Shown piece by piece: positions 6,873-15,224 of a DNA stretch of 39,779 nt; positions within the stretch are counted from its first letter, which is position 1, and each line of letters begins with the position of its first letter. Location: NCBI RefSeq assembly GCF_015355765.1, contig NZ_JACWNA010000025.1, positions 1-39,779 of the forward strand. The letters run 5' to 3'. A model generated the notes under the pieces. It was not told the DNA's origin. It made no database searches and worked only from the letters and a program-made list of their open reading frames with translations. A program made the translations under genes and the position numbers. This stretch comes from Actinomyces haliotis. GTDB lineage: Bacteria > Actinomycetota > Actinomycetes > Actinomycetales > Actinomycetaceae.

Positions 6873-6955
6873 CCGACAGCGCACGGCCCCGAGGGCGATC
6901 TGGTGCCGGCGCACCGATCGAGCCGGTCGCCCCGTTCGGGCAGCGCCTCCCCCGG

Positions 6956-7537
6956 TCAGCCGGCGTCGGGGTAGGTGACGCTCCCGTCCTGTCCGACGAC
7001 GGCGCCACGGGTGAGCGTCGCGGGAGCCTCCTCGCCGGGCCCCAGGAGGTGGCGGACCTCGGTACCGGCCGCGAGGAGGTGGTCGGCGATGAGGCGACGG
7101 TGGCAGCGCCACCAGACGGCCTCGGCGCACATAACGGCTGGGACGGTGCCGCAGCCGGTGCGCAGCTCGTCGAGCCCGGAGGCGAACTCGGCGCTGAGCG
7201 CGTAGTCGGCGTAGTTGTGGAAGGACTGGTTCTGCCAGAACGCGTTGACCGCCGGGTCGACGTCCTTCTGCCTGGGGCGGCGCCCCGTGAGGCCGAGGAG
7301 GTGGTGGTAGCCGAGTCCGGCGCCTCGCAGTGAGTCGCGCAGCGGGTCCTGGTCGAACCACGGGTACTTCCGCGATCCGGGGAGGCGGCGGACGTCGACG
7401 ACGTCGGTGATCCCGGCGCCGTGGAGCATGCCGAGGAAGTCGTCGAGCTCCAGGTTGGAGTGTCCGACGGTGAGAACGCGGATCGCCCGCACCTGGGCGC
7501 CGGTGACGGCGCCGGCTGCCTCGCCCACCCCGCTCAC
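6956..7537 (-). CDS. DUF488 family protein
   Basis: The 193-residue protein matches the DUF488 pattern: VLTVGHSNLELDDFLGMLHGAGITDVVDVRRLPGSRKYPWF near the start, and VPAVMCAEAVWWRCHRRLIADHL in the second half (Cys, paired Trp, Cys-His). The function of the family is not established; the conserved Cys/His cluster hints at a metal or catalytic site. The GTG start at 7537 overlaps the stop of the upstream glycosylase gene in a GTGA arrangement, so the two are translationally coupled. A GTG 24 codons upstream would lie deep inside nei and is not preferred. Confidence 0.87.
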   Translation of the reverse strand: MSGVGEAAGAVTGAQVRAIRVLTVGHSNLELDDFLGMLHGAGITDVVDVRRLPGSRKYPWFDQDPLRDSLRGAGLGYHHLLGLTGRRPRQKDVDPAVNAFWQNQSFHNYADYALSAEFASGLDELRTGCGTVPAVMCAEAVWWRCHRRLIADHLLAAGTEVRHLLGPGEEAPATLTRGAVVGQDGSVTYPDAG

Positions 7538-8514
7538 CGGGCCTGGCACGACGGGCACCAGAAGAGGCGCCGAGCGGCGACCTCCTTCTCCCGAATCGGG
7601 GTGCCGCACCGGAGGCAGGGGCGGTCGGCGCGGTGGTAGGTGTACCAGCGTCCGGCCTCCTCGTCCCCCTCGGGCAGCGGCTCGGGGACGTCCTCGAGGT
7701 CGACGGTGGTGATGAAGCCGGTGGCGACGCCGTACTCCATGAGGGGCACGAGGTCGTCCCAGACGGCGCGCAGGCGCTCCTCGCTCACCCGGTTGCCGGC
7801 CCGGAAGGGGCTGATGCCCGTGCGGAAGAGCGTCTCGGCCCGGTAGATGTTGCCGACGCCGGCGAGGACCGACTGGTCCATGAGGAGCTCGCCGACCGCC
7901 TTGCGGCGGCGGCGGACGGCTGCGACGAAGACGTCCCGGTCCCCGTCGTCACGCAGCGGGTCCGGGCCGAGGCGACGGCGGACGGCGGCCACGCCGGCGG
8001 CGTCGAGGAGCTCGCAGGCTGCGGGCCCGGTGAGGTCGGCGACGCCGTGCTCGCTCTCAAGGCGGAGGCGGACCGCACCGCGCGGCTCGGGCGGCTCCCA
8101 CTCCCCCGGCGTGGGGACGCCGAGCACGGGGTCGCCGCCGGCGAGCCCGGACAGGGCCGAGCCGCCGCCGTGGGACAGGGCGTGCTCGCCCCGCTCGCCG
8201 ACGCGCCGCCGGGGTGCGCCGATGGAGTGCGGCGCGGTGAAGTCGGAGTCGCCGTCGAAGGTCCACGACCCGTACAGGCCCAGGTGGATCCGGAGCCAGG
8301 TGACGGCCTCGTCGTCGGTGGGGACGTCGGGCTCGGGAGCGAAGGGCAAGAAGAGGTGCTTGCCGTGCGCCTCGGCGCCGAGGAGCACTTGTCCGTCGAG
8401 ACGGGCGGCGCCGTCGGCGAAGCGGCCCTGGGGGGAGGCGGTGTGCACGCGGACGCCCCCGTAGAGCTCGGCGAGGGCGGCGGCGAGGCGGTGGACGGTG
8501 TGGCCTTCGGGCAT
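7534..8514 (-). CDS. nei: Fpg/Nei family DNA glycosylase/AP lyase (endonuclease VIII type)
   Basis: The 326-residue product starts MPEGHTVHRLA. Pro2 and Glu3 are the catalytic N-terminus, and PEGHT marks Nei/Nei2 rather than Fpg. The helix-two-turn-helix region is ELLMDQSVLAGVGNIYRAETLFRTGISPF. A C-terminal zinc finger reads CLRCG, then WCPSCQ at the very end. It excises oxidised bases and cleaves AP sites. The start is fixed by chemistry, because proline must be residue 2; the 23 extra upstream codons are excluded. A Gly/Pro/Glu-rich insertion of about 45 residues (around 100-145, ALSHGGGSALSG onward) enlarges the N-terminal domain. It is coupled to DUF488 downstream. Confidence 0.95.
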   Translation of the reverse strand: MPEGHTVHRLAAALAELYGGVRVHTASPQGRFADGAARLDGQVLLGAEAHGKHLFLPFAPEPDVPTDDEAVTWLRIHLGLYGSWTFDGDSDFTAPHSIGAPRRRVGERGEHALSHGGGSALSGLAGGDPVLGVPTPGEWEPPEPRGAVRLRLESEHGVADLTGPAACELLDAAGVAAVRRRLGPDPLRDDGDRDVFVAAVRRRRKAVGELLMDQSVLAGVGNIYRAETLFRTGISPFRAGNRVSEERLRAVWDDLVPLMEYGVATGFITTVDLEDVPEPLPEGDEEAGRWYTYHRADRPCLRCGTPIREKEVAARRLFWCPSCQAR

Positions 8515-8582
8515 GGTGGTGACGGTACCGCCCGAGCGGGCGCCGGGCTGCCGGAGCCGCCTCGGGCAGGGCAGGAGGACCA

Positions 8583-8611
8583 CGACGCGGCCGGTGCGCC
8601 ACCGGTCGTCG
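8583..8611 (-). terminator. Hairpin downstream of rpiB
   Basis: Arms CGACG/CGTCG and CCGGT/ACCGG (10 bp, interrupted by an asymmetric internal loop) surround a 5-base loop in the gap after the rpiB stop at 8623. Modest evidence. Confidence 0.4.
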
Positions 8612-8622
8612 CCGCGATGTCG

Positions 8623-9084
8623 TCAGGCGCCCTGGTGGGCGCGCCGCTCGTAGGCGGCGAGCTGGTCGATGCGGCGCTGATGGCGGGCGTCCCCGCTGAA
8701 GGGCTCGGCGACGAAGATGTCGACGAAGCGGATCGCGTCCTCGATGGGGTGCATGCGACCGCCCACGGAGATGACGTTGGCGTCGTTGTGCTGCCGGGCG
8801 AGGCGGGCGGTGTCGTCGTTCCAGGCGAGGGCCGCGCGGACGCCGTCGACGGCGTTGGCGGCGATCTGCTCGCCGTTGCCGGAGCCGCCGATGACGACGC
8901 CGAGGCTGCCCGGCTCGGCGACGACGGCCTCGGCCGCCTCGATGCAGAAGGCGGGGTAGTCGTCCTGGGCGTCGTACTCGAAGGCGCCGTGGTCGACGAC
9001 CTCGTGCCCCTCATCAGTGAGGTGCTCGATGAGGGCGCTCTTGAGCTCGTAGCCGGCGTGGTCGGAGGCGATGTGGATGCGCAT
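8623..9084 (-). CDS. rpiB: Ribose-5-phosphate isomerase B
   Basis: The 153-residue product starts MRIHIASDHAGYELK, the RpiB N-terminal signature. It carries VVIGGSGNGEQIAANAV, the form in which a glutamate (GNGEQ) serves as catalytic base instead of the cysteine of E. coli RpiB, as in mycobacteria. RHNDAN-type substrate residues appear as RQHNDANVISVGGR. It interconverts ribose 5-phosphate and ribulose 5-phosphate in the pentose phosphate pathway. The open frame continues 38 codons upstream, but that part is not family-like. It is divergent from the M13 peptidase gene with under 100 bases between starts. Confidence 0.96.
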   Translation of the reverse strand: MRIHIASDHAGYELKSALIEHLTDEGHEVVDHGAFEYDAQDDYPAFCIEAAEAVVAEPGSLGVVIGGSGNGEQIAANAVDGVRAALAWNDDTARLARQHNDANVISVGGRMHPIEDAIRFVDIFVAEPFSGDARHQRRIDQLAAYERRAHQGA

Positions 9085-9168
9085 GAGACCGATTGTGCCC
9101 CAGGCGAAACAGGCCGTGCAGCCGAGCGGTGAACGTCCGTGCACGGTCGGCGGGCTGACGCCTGCGGC

Positions 9169-9174
9169 TAGCGT
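9169..9174 (+). promoter_or_regulatory. Leaderless-type -10 (TAGCGT) for the M13 peptidase gene
   Basis: TAGCGT ends 7 bases before the ATG at 9182 and there is no Shine-Dalgarno between them, the pattern of a leaderless actinobacterial promoter. No strong -35 is seen. Confidence 0.4.
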
Positions 9175-9181
9175 GTCACCC

Positions 9182-11296
9182 ATGACTGACACGACCACCG
9201 CCGCAGGGGCCGCCGAGGACGGCGACGTCCTCGCAGGCGTCTACGAGACGACCGCTGCCGACCCCACCGTCCGACCCCAGGACGACCTGTTCCGCCACGT
9301 CAACGGCGCCTGGCTGCGCACCGCTGAGATCCCGGCAGACCGCCCAGGCTTTGGCTCCTTCGTCCTCCTGCGCGACGCCGCCGAGGCGGCCTGCCGGGAG
9401 ATCCTCGAGGAGGCCGCGGCCGACTGGTCAGTCTCCGGCAGCGCGGACGCACCGACGACCCCTTCGGACAAGATCGGGGCCCTGTACGCATCCTTCATCG
9501 ACGAGGAGGCCGTCGAGGCCCTCGGCGCCTCCCCGCTCGAGCCCGAGCTCGCCCCGCTCCTGGGCGCCTCCACGAAGGAGGAGCTGGCCCGCGCGATCGG
9601 CGCCGGCGTGCCTGCCGGCTTCACGGGCCTGTTCGGCGTCGACGTCGAGGTGGACCTCAACGACCCGGAGCGCTACACCACGTGGTTCGGTCAGGACGGC
9701 CTTGGTCTGCCCGACGAGTCCTACTACCGCGAGGAGTCCCAGGAGGACCTGCGTGAGGCCTACGTCGCGCACGTCGCCCGGATGCTGTCCCTCGCGGGCC
9801 TCGACGAGCGCCTCGGCGCACAGGCGCAGGACCTCGCCGAGCGCGTCATGGCCCTGGAGACCCGCATCGCGAAGGGCCACTGGGACCGCGTCGCCTGCCG
9901 CGACATCGAGCGGATGAACAACCCGACGACGTGGGCGGAGCTCGCCGCCTCGGGCGAGGCCTTCCCGTGGGAGGCCTGGCGCGGGGGCATCGCCGCCGCC
10001 GCCGAGGCCGCGGGCACGGGCCTGCGCGGCTTCCTGGACGAGGCCATCGTCGAGCAGCCCGACTACGTCGGCCACGCCGCCGGCGTCTGGGCCGACGCGG
10101 ACCTCGAGGACCTGCGCGCGTGGGCCCTATGGCACACGGTCCACGGGCGCGCCACCCTGCTCTCCTCGGACTTCGTCACCGCGAACTTCGACTTCTACTC
10201 CAAGCGCCTCCAGGGCGTCGACGGGCTGCGCGCCCGCTGGAAGCGCGGCGTCGGCCTCATCGAGGGGACTCTCGGCGAGGCCCTCGGCGAGCTCTACGTG
10301 GCGCGTCACTTCCCACCGTCGTACAAGGCCGAGATGGAACGTCTCGTCACCGACCTCATCGAGGCGTACCGCGGGTCGATCTCCTCGCTGAGCTGGATGG
10401 GGCCCGCCACGCGTGAGCGTGCTCTGGAGAAGCTCTCGCAGTTCACGCCGAAGATCGGCTACCCGGACACGTGGCGCGACTACGCCGACGTCGTCGTGAC
10501 ACCCGGGGACGTCATCGCCTCCGTCCGCAGCGTCGAGCTCTTCGAGCTGGCCCGCTCGCTGCGCAAGCTCGGCTCCCCGGTGGACCGCGCCGAGTGGCAC
10601 ATGACGCCGCAGACGGTCAACGCCTACTACAACCCGACGATGAACGAGGTCGTCTTCCCGGCCGCGATCCTCCAACCTCCCTTCTTCGACCCCGAGGCCG
10701 ACGCCGCCGTCAACTACGCGGGCATCGGCGCCGTCATCGGCCACGAGATCGGCCACGGCTTCGACGACCAGGGCTCGACCTTCGACGGGCACGGCAAGGT
10801 GTCGGACTGGTGGACCGAGGAGGACCGCGAGGCCTTCACGGCGCGCACGGCCGCCCTCATCGCCCAGTACGACGCCTTCCAGCCGACGGCCCTGGTCGAG
10901 CGCGCCGAGCGCGAGGGCACGGACCTCGCGCAGGTCCCGCACGTCAACGGCGCCCTGACGATCGGCGAGAACATCGGCGACCTGGGCGGCCTGGGCATCG
11001 CCCTCAAGGCCTACGCCCTCGCGCTGCGCCGCGAGGGCGTGGAGTCCTTCGCTGACGCTCCAGTCATCGACGGGCTCACGGCGCTGGAGCGATTCTTCTA
11101 CTCGTGGGCACGGATCTGGCGCGGGAAGAACCGCGAGGACTACGCCGAGCTGCTGCTGACGATCGACCCGCACTCGCCCGGTGAGTTCCGCTGCAACGGG
11201 ATCGTGCGCAACGTGGACGCCTTCCACGAGGCCTTCGGCACGACGCCGCAGGACGGTCTGTGGCTCGCCCCGGAGGAGCGCGTGAGCATCTGGTGA
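9182..11296 (+). CDS. M13 family metallopeptidase (neprilysin/PepO type)
   Basis: The 704-residue zinc endopeptidase has HEIGH at 521-525 inside the M13 motif VIGHEIGHGFDDQGSTFDG. The third zinc ligand E596 lies in IGENIGDLGGL. Other family landmarks are DDLFRHVNGAWL near the start, VNAYYNPTMNEVVFPAAILQPPFF, and the C-terminal EFRCNGIVRNVDAFHEAF. No signal peptide or membrane anchor is visible, so it is probably a cytoplasmic peptidase of the bacterial PepO group, unlike membrane-bound animal neprilysins. The ATG is preceded by a leaderless-type -10; the frame is open further upstream but overlaps rpiB. pepN follows after a terminator. Confidence 0.94.
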   Translation: MTDTTTAAGAAEDGDVLAGVYETTAADPTVRPQDDLFRHVNGAWLRTAEIPADRPGFGSFVLLRDAAEAACREILEEAAADWSVSGSADAPTTPSDKIGALYASFIDEEAVEALGASPLEPELAPLLGASTKEELARAIGAGVPAGFTGLFGVDVEVDLNDPERYTTWFGQDGLGLPDESYYREESQEDLREAYVAHVARMLSLAGLDERLGAQAQDLAERVMALETRIAKGHWDRVACRDIERMNNPTTWAELAASGEAFPWEAWRGGIAAAAEAAGTGLRGFLDEAIVEQPDYVGHAAGVWADADLEDLRAWALWHTVHGRATLLSSDFVTANFDFYSKRLQGVDGLRARWKRGVGLIEGTLGEALGELYVARHFPPSYKAEMERLVTDLIEAYRGSISSLSWMGPATRERALEKLSQFTPKIGYPDTWRDYADVVVTPGDVIASVRSVELFELARSLRKLGSPVDRAEWHMTPQTVNAYYNPTMNEVVFPAAILQPPFFDPEADAAVNYAGIGAVIGHEIGHGFDDQGSTFDGHGKVSDWWTEEDREAFTARTAALIAQYDAFQPTALVERAEREGTDLAQVPHVNGALTIGENIGDLGGLGIALKAYALALRREGVESFADAPVIDGLTALERFFYSWARIWRGKNREDYAELLLTIDPHSPGEFRCNGIVRNVDAFHEAFGTTPQDGLWLAPEERVSIW

Positions 11297-11333
11297 CCCG
11301 AGACCGCGGTCCACGCTGACAGACCGGTGCCCG

Positions 11334-11368
11334 GTGGGCCCCTCATCCCCAGGGAATGAGGGGCCCAC
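11334..11368 (+). terminator. Terminator after the M13 peptidase gene
   Basis: A 13-bp perfect stem (11334-11346 with 11356-11368) surrounds a loop that can add two or three more C-G pairs. It lies 38 bases past the stop, before pepN. Confidence 0.75.
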
Positions 11369-11592
11369 TCTGCCACGCCGCCGCCTGAGGCACCGTGCGA
11401 CCGCCGCGACCCAGGGTGCTGCGGTGCGGCGGACCTGAGAGGCACGCCGCGGGCAGAAGTCCATGCGAGACCGCAGCGACGCAGCAGTGAGAGGATTGCC
11501 TGTACGTCTGCCCGCGCTCCGCCGGCGACCCCAGCGAAGGCGGGCGCAGCCTGGGGCTGCCCCCCGTTCCACCGACCCCTAGGAGCACACAC

Positions 11593-14166
11593 ATGCCCGG
11601 TCAGAACCTGACCCGCGAGGAGGCGGCAACCCGCGCCGGCCTCGTCACCGCCGAGAGCTACGACGTCGCCCTCGACCTCACCACCGGCGAGGAGACCTTC
11701 CGGTCGACGACGACCGCGCGCTTCACGGCCACCCCCGGCGCCACGACCTTCATCGACCTCATCGCGCCCGCGGTCCACCGCATCACCCTCAACGGCGCCG
11801 AGCTCGACCCCTCCGAGGTCTTCGTCGACTCGCGCATCGTCCTGGCGGACCTCAAGGAGTCGAACGAGCTGACCGTCGTCGCCGACTGTGCCTACATGCA
11901 CACCGGTGAGGGCCTCCACCGCTTCACCGACCCCGCCGACGACGAGACCTACCTCTACTCGCAGTTCGAGGTCCCCGACTCCCGCCGGGTCTACACGGTC
12001 TTCGAGCAGCCCGACCTCAAGGCCTCCTTCACCTTCACCGTGACCGCGCCCGAGGGCTGGACCGTCTTCTCGAACTCCCCCACCCCGGAGCCCACCGCCG
12101 AGGGCGGCAAGCAGGTCTTCGCCTTCGCGCCCACCGAGCGGATCTCCTCCTACCTCACCGCGATCGTCGCCGGTCCCTACAAGGGCGCCACCGACGAGTA
12201 CCGCGCCAAGGACGGACGCGTCATCCCGCTGGGCACGTACTGCCGCGCCTCGCTCCTCGAGTACATGGACTCCGAGGAGATCCTCGACATCACCAAGAAG
12301 GGCTTCGCCTACTACGAGGAGCTCTTCGGCACGAACTACGCCTTCAGCAAGTACGACCAGATCTTCGTGCCCGAGTTCAACGCCGGCGCCATGGAGAACG
12401 TCGGCTGCGTGACCCACCGCGACGACTACATCTTCCGCTCCCGCCCCGTCGAGGCCCGCGTCGAGCGCCGCGTCGTCACCATCCTCCATGAGCTCGCCCA
12501 CATGTGGTTCGGCGACATGGTCACCATGAAGTGGTGGAACGACCTGTGGCTCAACGAGTCCTTCGCCGAGTACACCTCCACCCTCGCCACTGCGGAGACC
12601 TCCCGCTTCACCGACGCGTGGACGACCTTCCAGACCCTCGAGAAGAACTGGGCCTACAACCAGGACCAGCTCTCCTCCACCCACCCGATCGCCGCGGAGA
12701 TCAACGACCTGCACGACGTCGAGGTCAACTTCGACGGCATCACCTACGCCAAGGGCGCCTCCGTCCTCACGGCGCTCGTCGCCTACGTGGGCCGCGAGAG
12801 CTTCTTCCAGGGCATCGCCTCCTACCTCCACGCCCACGCCTACGCGAACGCCACGCTCGCGGACCTCCTGGCCGAGCTCGAGAAGGCCTCCGGCCGCGAC
12901 CTGTCCGCCTGGACCCGCGTCTGGCTCCAGGAGGCGGGCGTCACCGTCCTGTCCACCGAGATCGAGACGGACTCCGACGGCGTCATCACCTCCGCCGCCG
13001 TCGTCCAGACGGTCCCCGAGGGCTCCCCCGCCTCGCTGCGCCCGCACCGCGCCGCCATCGGCTCCTACTCGCTGGCCGACGGCGCCATCACGCGCACCGG
13101 CCGGATCGAGCTCGACCTCGACGGCGAGCGCACCGAGGTCCCCGAGCTCGTCGGAACCCAGCGCGCCGACGTCATCGTCCTCAACGACGACGACCTCACC
13201 TACGCCAAGGTCCGCCTCGACCAGCGCTCGCTGAGCACCGGCCTCGAGCACGTCGCCGAGTTCAGCGACTCCCTGCCCCGCTCCATCGTCCTGGCCTCCG
13301 CCTGGGACATGGTGCGCGACGGCGAGCTCGCCGCCTCCCGCTTCCTCGACGCGGCGCTCGCCGCCCTCGAGGTCGAGACGCACTCCTCCGTCATCCAGGG
13401 CCTCATCGCCAAGATCACGAGGATCGTCACCTCCTACCTGACGCCCGCCGCACGCCAGGCCGCGCTGCCCGGCACCGCCGACGCCCTGCTCGCCCTCGCG
13501 CGCGCCGCCGAGCCCGGCAGCGACAAGCAGCTCCAGCTGGCCCGCGCCGTGGCCGCCAACGCCGTCACCACTAAGCAGACCGACGTCGTGCGCGGCTGGC
13601 TCACCGGCGACGCCGCCCTCGAGGGCCTCGCCGTCGACGCCGACATGCGCTGGGAGCTCCTCACCGGGCTCGTCGCCGCAGGCGCCGCCGGGGAGGAGGA
13701 GATCGCCGCCGAGGAGAAGCGCGACCTCACCACCACGGGCCGGGAGCGCGCCGCCCAGGCACGCGCCTCCGTGCCAACCGCCGAGGCGAAGGCCGCCACC
13801 TGGCAGGCCCTCGTCGAGGACGCCAAGATGCCGAACGAGACCCAGGTCAAGGTCCTGCGTGGCTTCATCGAGGCACGCCGCGACCCCGAGCTCCTCGCGC
13901 CCTATGTCGAGGAGTACGTCCGCACCGCCGACGCGATCTGGGAGTCCCGGACCTTCCACATGGCCGAGAACCTGCTGGTCTCGCTGTGGTCGACCGCGAC
14001 GGTCGGCCTCCCTGGCGTCGACCCGGCGGGTGCGCTCGAGCGCTGGCTCGCCTCCCACGAGGACTCCCCCGCCGCGTTCCGGCGCATCGTCATCGAGAAC
14101 CTCGACGACACCCGCCGCGTCGCACGGATCCAGGCCCGTGAGGCCCGCGAGACGCAGAAGGCCTGA
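11593..14166 (+). CDS. pepN: Aminopeptidase N (M1 family)
   Basis: The 857-residue product shows all M1 landmarks: GAMEN exopeptidase motif at 265-269, zinc site HELAH at 299-303 with the third ligand E322 in NESFAEY, and the adjacent MWFGDMVTMKWWNDLWL. A long helical ERAP1-like C-terminal domain follows. It removes N-terminal residues from peptides, and with the M13 enzyme and the prolyl aminopeptidase makes a peptide-degrading neighbourhood. The ATG has a clear Shine-Dalgarno (AGGAGC). No signal peptide, so cytoplasmic. The 224-base gap upstream holds no other gene I can support. Confidence 0.96.
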   Translation: MPGQNLTREEAATRAGLVTAESYDVALDLTTGEETFRSTTTARFTATPGATTFIDLIAPAVHRITLNGAELDPSEVFVDSRIVLADLKESNELTVVADCAYMHTGEGLHRFTDPADDETYLYSQFEVPDSRRVYTVFEQPDLKASFTFTVTAPEGWTVFSNSPTPEPTAEGGKQVFAFAPTERISSYLTAIVAGPYKGATDEYRAKDGRVIPLGTYCRASLLEYMDSEEILDITKKGFAYYEELFGTNYAFSKYDQIFVPEFNAGAMENVGCVTHRDDYIFRSRPVEARVERRVVTILHELAHMWFGDMVTMKWWNDLWLNESFAEYTSTLATAETSRFTDAWTTFQTLEKNWAYNQDQLSSTHPIAAEINDLHDVEVNFDGITYAKGASVLTALVAYVGRESFFQGIASYLHAHAYANATLADLLAELEKASGRDLSAWTRVWLQEAGVTVLSTEIETDSDGVITSAAVVQTVPEGSPASLRPHRAAIGSYSLADGAITRTGRIELDLDGERTEVPELVGTQRADVIVLNDDDLTYAKVRLDQRSLSTGLEHVAEFSDSLPRSIVLASAWDMVRDGELAASRFLDAALAALEVETHSSVIQGLIAKITRIVTSYLTPAARQAALPGTADALLALARAAEPGSDKQLQLARAVAANAVTTKQTDVVRGWLTGDAALEGLAVDADMRWELLTGLVAAGAAGEEEIAAEEKRDLTTTGRERAAQARASVPTAEAKAATWQALVEDAKMPNETQVKVLRGFIEARRDPELLAPYVEEYVRTADAIWESRTFHMAENLLVSLWSTATVGLPGVDPAGALERWLASHEDSPAAFRRIVIENLDDTRRVARIQAREARETQKA

Positions 14167-14205
14167 CCTGGCCCCAGCCCGACCGGTTCACGGACCCGTC
14201 GTCAA

Positions 14206-14252
14206 CGCGCCGGCGCCCCGGCTCCCTCCGAGGGAGCCGGGGCGCCGGCGCG
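14206..14252 (+). terminator. Very strong terminator after pepN
   Basis: A 22-bp perfect stem (14206-14227 with 14231-14252) with a 3-base loop begins 39 bases past the pepN stop. It is among the longest perfect hairpins in the window. Confidence 0.8.
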
Positions 14253-14427
14253 TGCCACCCAGGACCGTGCGTCGAGGCACGCTCCGCGACCCTGCGCGCG
14301 CGGCGTCGCCCGGCTCAGCCACGACTCGGTCAGCCGTCGCGTCCGCACACCGGCCGGCGCGCCCCGGCTCGACGCAGGCCGGGCGTCCCGAGCCACCATC
14401 AGACGCAGGAACAGACAGGAGCGCACC

Positions 14428-14658
14428 ATGTCCCAGGCACAGCAGATCATCGACTCCCTCGGCGGTTTCGAGAACATCAACGAGCTCGAGCCCTGCATCA
14501 CCCGGCTTCGCGTCGAGGTCGCCGACCCGGAGAAGGTCAACGAGGAGGGCCTCAAGGCTGCGGGCGCCCACGGCGTCGTCGCCGTCGGACGCACCATCCA
14601 GGTCGTCATGGGTCCGGTCGCGGACACGCTCGCCGAGGACATCGAGGACCTGCGATGA
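14428..14658 (+). CDS. PTS glucose/GlcNAc-type EIIB domain protein (copy 1)
   Basis: A free-standing 76-residue EIIB domain. The phosphorylated cysteine is C23 in NELEPCITRLRVEV, the PTS IIB signature of the glucose superfamily. It takes phosphate from EIIA and passes it to sugar bound by a membrane EIIC, which is not encoded in this window. Shine-Dalgarno CAGGAGCG precedes the ATG. Its stop overlaps the EIIA start (ATGA). It is about 58% identical (44 of 76 by my hand count, no gaps) to the second EIIB at 17746, so the two are recent paralogues. Confidence 0.93.
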   Translation: MSQAQQIIDSLGGFENINELEPCITRLRVEVADPEKVNEEGLKAAGAHGVVAVGRTIQVVMGPVADTLAEDIEDLR

Positions 14659-15110
14659 CCCTGACCGTCCAGGCGCCTCTCGCCGGGACGGTCATCGCCC
14701 TGGAGCAGGTCCCGGACCCGGTCTTCGCCGGCCGCTTCGTGGGCACCGGCGCCGCCATCGACCCGGACCGGGACAAGGGCGAGGTCACGGCGGTCGCCCC
14801 GGTCTCCGGGACGGTCGCCAAGGTCCATCCGCACGCCTTCGTCATCGCCTCCGAGGACGGGCGCGGCGTCCTCGTCCACCTCGGGCTCGACACGGTCGGC
14901 CTCAAGGGCCAGGGCTTCACGGTCCACGCCGCCGACGGGGACGAGGTCTCCGCCGGGGACGCGATGGTCTCGTGGGACCCCGGTGAGGTCGCCGAGCACG
15001 GCCTGAGCCCCCTGGTCCCGGTCATCGCGCTCGAGGCCGCGGAGGAGGACGTCGCCCTGGCGGCGAAGGGCTCAGTCGCCGCCGGGGACGGGCTCCTCAC
15101 CTGGGCCTGA
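14655..15110 (+). CDS. PTS EIIA, glucose (Crr) type
   Basis: The 151-residue protein has the EIIA-Glc fold. The phosphorylated histidine is H75 in GVLVHLGLDTVGL and the partner active-site histidine is at 58-60 (KVHPHAF). The start, LTVQAPLAGTVIALEQVPDPVFAGRFVGTG, matches the family. It relays phosphate from HPr to EIIB and in some bacteria is a regulator of carbon uptake. The ATG overlaps the EIIB stop by 4 bases, so the pair is co-translated at equal levels. The stretch DPDRDKGEV, where most relatives have GxGxAI-type sequence, is slightly unusual. Confidence 0.94.
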   Translation: MTLTVQAPLAGTVIALEQVPDPVFAGRFVGTGAAIDPDRDKGEVTAVAPVSGTVAKVHPHAFVIASEDGRGVLVHLGLDTVGLKGQGFTVHAADGDEVSAGDAMVSWDPGEVAEHGLSPLVPVIALEAAEEDVALAAKGSVAAGDGLLTWA

Positions 15111-15154
15111 GCGTCCTGAGGAGGCCCCCGGCCTCCGGTGCGACAGCGACGTCG

Positions 15155-15192
15155 AAGGGCGGGCCGCTCCCCTGCGGGAGCGGCCCGCCCTT
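15155..15192. terminator. Bidirectional terminator between EIIA and malQ
   Basis: A 17-bp perfect stem (15155-15171 with 15176-15192, loop CTGC) lies between convergent genes. On the plus strand its right arm ends in TT; on the minus strand the mirror holds. It probably serves both genes. Confidence 0.78.
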
Positions 15193-15224
15193 GCGTGCGC
15201 GACGACGAGGACGAGGGGCGCCGC

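Noticed and set aside
11140-14058. A 972-codon open frame on the minus strand opposite pepN
   Set aside because: Gly/Val/Leu/Asp-rich shadow of pepN; no family features.
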